A DNA stretch of 64,000 bases from Ficedula albicollis (Eukaryota > Chordata > Aves > Passeriformes > Muscicapidae). Location of the stretch: assembly GCF_000247815.1 (NCBI RefSeq), contig NC_021692.1, positions 2,263,317-2,327,316 on the forward strand, in the 5' to 3' direction. Below, piece after piece: positions 59,546 to 64,000 of this stretch. The notes under the pieces are model-generated. The model saw only the letters and a program-made list of their open reading frames with translations, had not been told where the DNA came from and did not search any database. Both the position numbers and the translations under genes were made by a program. Each line of letters opens with the position of its first letter. The stretch's first letter is position 1.

Positions 59546-60242
59546 TGTCATAGGTTACAATATAAGATGTGACCAAAAGTTTGTATTCTATCACTGTCTG
59601 CTGAAACCAGGTGGGGCAGATATCTCTGTGGGAGATATCCTTTGCTAATGGGACAGCTGTTAAAAAACAGGTGGGGCAGTGTTCTTTATCTTTTCCACAG
59701 CCCATCCTCCCTCCAGGAGATATCTCCTGTTAATGGGTCATTGAGTCCCAGGGCATGACTGATAAAATTACATCATCCCATGGGAGATGCTCCAGCCAGG
59801 GGGAGGAGCCAAGCCTTTCCTACCTAGATAAAAACTGAGATTTGGAACATCAGAGCAGCCTTTTCCACTGGTTTCTAGAGGAAAACTGGACTTTTCCACA
59901 TCATCACTGGGCCTTCAGAGGAAAACTGCACCTTCTACAGGAGCCCTGCTCCAGCTGAACCACATCTGTTACTCCAGGACTGCAGCAACCACTTAATGGG
60001 ACTGCTACCGACACCCTGACTGACTGATGGAGTGTTAGATTTATATTCTGCCTCTCTCAGTGTTTTGGGTTTTTTCTTTGTAATACTGTATTTCTATTTT
60101 AATTTTCCTAGTAAAGAACTGTTATTCCAACTTCCCATATCTTTGCCTAAGAGCCCCTTAATTTGAAAGGGGGTTTACATTCTCCATTTCAAAGAGAGGC
60201 TCCTGCCTTTCTTAGCAGACACCTGTCTTTCAAACCAAGACA
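59546..60242 (+). mobile_element. Solo LTR, copy B (endogenous retrovirus)
   Basis: 697 bp bounded by TGTCATAGG...CCAAGACA (TGTC/GACA inverted ends). It is flanked by attgt and atggt, a 5-base target duplication with one mismatch. It has a TATA-like agataaaaactg and a gtaaagaac segment before the terminal part. Homologous to copy A at 16,494. No internal retroviral region, so a solo LTR. Confidence 0.75.
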
Positions 60243-63200
60243 ATGGTCCACTCTCTGCTCACTGTCTCCATCTTTTTCCTTTGTTTCTCTTTCTGCCTCT
60301 GTGAAGATGTCACCGTGATGAAGCTCTTGATGGATTCCTGGCTGACTCTCAGCTGGTGCTGATGGATTGCTGAGCTCTTTGCTGCACGCTCCAGTTGTCT
60401 CTGCAGTTCAGTCTGCTGGACTGACAGGGTCCATAAATCATTCTGGGAAGGGAAGGTGGTCCGAGAGCTCTGGCCCCATTTGGGATGTGCTCATGTGGCA
60501 CAGCCTCACATACACCACTGGCACGTGGACAGTGGCAGATTTGTGGGGATCTCAGATCTGGCTGCCAGGCTCTCATATGCCCCAATTTGGTTTTGAGAAG
60601 GCTGGGTTAGAAGGGTTGAGAACTTGCTGTTTCTCCTTCTGCTGTTTCCTTTTTGTGCACAGACTTGAAAAAGCAGCTGTGAGCTGAAGAAATTGTAGAG
60701 GAGAATTGGGTCAGTGGCTTATATGTCATGCAGGCAGCTGTGGAACCTTTTCACAGAGGTTTTGGATAGCAAGCAAGGAAAGGGAAGAGTTTGGATAGTG
60801 GTGCTACCTTTTGCTTAGTCCTCCCTTTTTCTTTTTTTTTTCTTTTTTTTCTTCTTTTTTATGTGTGTGTGTGTGTGTAATAAAAGGAGCTGAAAAGCAC
60901 AAGAAGAAAGAGCCTTGGGGAAAAGAAAAAGGGAATCCTAGCAACCCAAGAAGGTGAAGCTGCACATCCCAGAATGCAAGAGATGCTCGATCATTGGCTA
61001 TGTCAGGAGTTTGCCAAGGATGTCCTTGAAGGCATCTGAAGCAGAGGTACTTCATCCTCCTGGTACACCATGGGGATGGCACAGTTACCATTAATTGTTC
61101 TTATAAAGTATGCAAACATCTTTCCTGCAAATCCTGAAGTTATTGAATGGAAATTCCCTGGTTTCTTTACCTCTGTATCTCATCAGGGTAATTATGGCCT
61201 CACATACCTCTGTAAGCACCATACCAGCTGTGGTCTTGTGAACATCTGGACTGGTTCCCAACAATTCAGGGCCAACTTTTTCCACAGGGTGGCAGCAGCA
61301 TTTCATTTTCCATGCTGAGGGATCCCACTTGGGTGCTTCTCTGTCAAGGTTCTGGCTGGGATTAAACCTGAAAAGAGAAATGTTTCTAGAAGGGAGAGAA
61401 AGAATTTGTACGCACTCCATGCAGGCAGCATACATCTCCAGATGAAGCATCCTGACAACATTAGAAGTCAGCAAGCAGAGCTACAATGAAGGATGTTCCC
61501 ACTTCTTTCCAATGCAGCATGAACTTGCCTTCCATATTAACCCTACTTTGTTCCACCCTGCACAGAAAGCCCCCAGAGCAGGAAGGAGATTTAGTTTCTC
61601 AGGGCTTGAAACTGTGAAATGACAGCAGAAATTTTTATTTTTATGGCTGGGTTTGAAATGATGGCAAAGATTCTCAACAAAAATACCTCATGAATATTCA
61701 ATTACCATGCCAGCAATATTTTGCAGTCATGGATTATTTATGTATGAAATAACCAAAGTTTCATAAATAATAAAGTAGCAGCAATCTTCACTGTGTTTTG
61801 CGTTCCCCATATCCAGCATGGGGATGGGAAGTACGTGTCTGTAGCAGATTTAAATGCTGTCTCAGCCCCTTGCAGGCTGGGCACCATTGGGAGGACAGAG
61901 GCAGCAGAACAAAGTGTGCAGGTGAGGAAACTGGAGGTATATAAGGAAATATTTCCTTTGCTCCAGTGCTTGTGGGTGCCCCTGGCTGCAGAGAATTCAT
62001 GGTATAGCAAGAAACACAACTGATTTTGGGAGCATAGGTGTTAGCATGTGCAGAGGGAGAAAACTTCCAGCCAGGACATGTTACTTGTGGGCAAGCAGAT
62101 CAAGAATTTGGCTGCCTTTGGCTTGGTGTAGCTTGATTGCCATTATCTGCATGGCCATAAACATACAGAATATATCTCCCTAAGGGACTGCTAGCACTAG
62201 CAGGATATCAACTAGTTTAAGGGAAGTAAGTCCTCATTTCTCATACTTGGCCCTAACTGATCCATGCTCAATGATTTCACATCACCCCCAAAGCTCCATG
62301 TTGGCAGAGCTAATGATCCCTTCTTGGGGAAGGCTTTACTGGGTACTCCCCAGTCCTCTGGGAATGAAGAGCCCTCCATTCCCATCATCTTCTCTCCTTT
62401 CCTGGAAGTTTTTGCTGAAATCTTTCTCCCTGTTGCTCCCATTAGGAATGACTGCCAAATCACTGAGGGATGATTCATCACTCTGGTTTGGTGGCAGCAT
62501 ATTTATCCCCCCACCAGCCCACCCAGCAAGAAAAGAAAGATAAATTGCTGTCATCTCTTTTTATGGGACATATAATCAGGTGGTAATGTGGAGTGTTGCC
62601 TCAGCTCAAAGTAATTCAGGATGAATTATTCATTCCCTTAAAATGTCCTTAAAAGAAAGGGAAACTGTCTGCCTGTCACAGTATCTCTTCCTGGCATTGC
62701 TGCAGTTGGGCTTTGGTTGAGGATCTGATGCTCAAGGGTTTGGAGAGCTCCCCACCAGGACCTTCTGCAGCTCTCTAAGGGCTGACACAGCACTTCTGCA
62801 CTGCTCCCAGGGATGAAGATGAATCCCCCTGCTTCAGGTTTGGGAACAGGCTTAGATGTTTCTCAGCATCCTCCTGAGGGCTTGTCAAGGGGGCTTGGAG
62901 AGCATCTGGGCTGGATCCTTGCACATGGGAGAATTTCACCTTCTCTTTAGGGTCCTCATGGATTATCCCCTTGGGAAGACATGTGCCATGAAAGTTGTCC
63001 CCTCCACAAAGAAAATCTCCTACAGTAAGCTCAAGAAGGCCATGGCTCTCTGAGAGAAAAAGACCAGTGTAAGCTTTTCTGAGGTAGCCTGTGTTGGTTT
63101 TGCACAGACTGGTTTTTGGTAGTGGGGGGCCATAGAGGTGCCTTCTGTGAGAAGCTGCTGGAAGCTTCCAGCATGTCCAGCAGAGCCAGTCCCTGATGGC

Positions 63201-63480
63201 TCTCAAGATGGACATGGTGCTGGCCAAGCTGGGCCAATTACAGATGATAGGAATGCCTCTGTGGTAATATATTTAAGAAGAAAATCAAAACAAAAGCAGT
63301 GGTGCAGTTTTAATTCTAGGCAGAGAAGAGGAGGAGGTGAGAACATGTGAAGGAAACAACATGGGGACACCAAGGTCAGTGGAGAAGGAGAGGCAGGAGG
63401 TGCTCCAGGGGCCAGAGCTGAGATTCCTCTGCAGACTGTGGTGAGACCATGGAGCAGCTGTGGCCCTGCAGCTCTTGGGG
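60243..63480. other. Intergenic, nothing recognised except a microsatellite
   Basis: No coding similarity on either strand. The 150-residue frame at 62,775-63,227 (-) resembles nothing I know. Confidence 0.5.
60820..60878. repeat. Polypyrimidine tract and (TG)n microsatellite
   Basis: T-rich tract with scattered C, followed by about eight TG units. Confidence 0.85.

Positions 63481-64000
<520 letters not shown>

Noticed and set aside
62775..63227. 150-codon minus-strand frame
   Set aside because: Composition is ordinary and I see no known domain; probably chance.

Overview
This is a vertebrate, almost certainly avian (probably songbird) nuclear genome segment. The evidence is split vertebrate genes with GT-AG introns, bird-type CR1 retroposons, endogenous-retrovirus LTRs and a compact conserved gene order. 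Known vertebrate synteny (MTOR with ANGPTL7 nested inside it, then UBIAD1) is reproduced exactly.

Layout. Positions 1-11,652 lie in a long MTOR intron (intron 28 if the first coding exon is counted as exon 2), and the complete five-exon ANGPTL7 gene sits inside it on the + strand (CDS 4,808-9,446). Positions 11,653-31,627 hold 27 consecutive MTOR coding exons on the - strand, encoding the first 1,403 residues (the HEAT-repeat solenoid and the start of FAT). The kinase half lies beyond the left edge. Positions 32,400-34,230 are the CpG-rich head-to-head promoter region of MTOR (-) and UBIAD1 (+), with a decayed CR1 between the two promoters. UBIAD1 (CDS 34,228-36,101, two coding exons) is complete. 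From about 37,740 to 64,000 I see no convincing coding gene. This intergenic stretch holds an ERV primer-binding site remnant, an LTR, two recent tandem duplications (629 bp and 1,008 bp units), microsatellites and, at the right edge, a 39-bp minisatellite interrupted by 162 consecutive C.

How the genes relate. MTOR is the kinase of the mTORC1/2 growth-control complexes. ANGPTL7 is a secreted fibrinogen-domain protein with its own TATA promoter, transcribed antisense to MTOR. UBIAD1 is a membrane prenyltransferase making vitamin K2 (MK-4) and non-mitochondrial CoQ10. They are neighbours by ancient synteny rather than members of one pathway.

Exon boundaries were worked out by hand from splice motifs and reading-frame closure. 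Every internal exon length agrees with an uninterrupted protein. The most interesting non-gene signals are: (1) a CR1 whose 3' end abuts the MTOR exon 22 acceptor and so supplies the likely branch point, in an intron built mostly of transposons; (2) a pair of hairpins with a compensating base-pair change flanking a tRNA-Gly-like primer-binding site; (3) many two-copy tandem duplications; (4) three long C tracts, in the MTOR 5' region, the UBIAD1 reading frame and the terminal minisatellite. I found no new multi-gene system; this is an ordinary vertebrate locus with unusual repeat behaviour.
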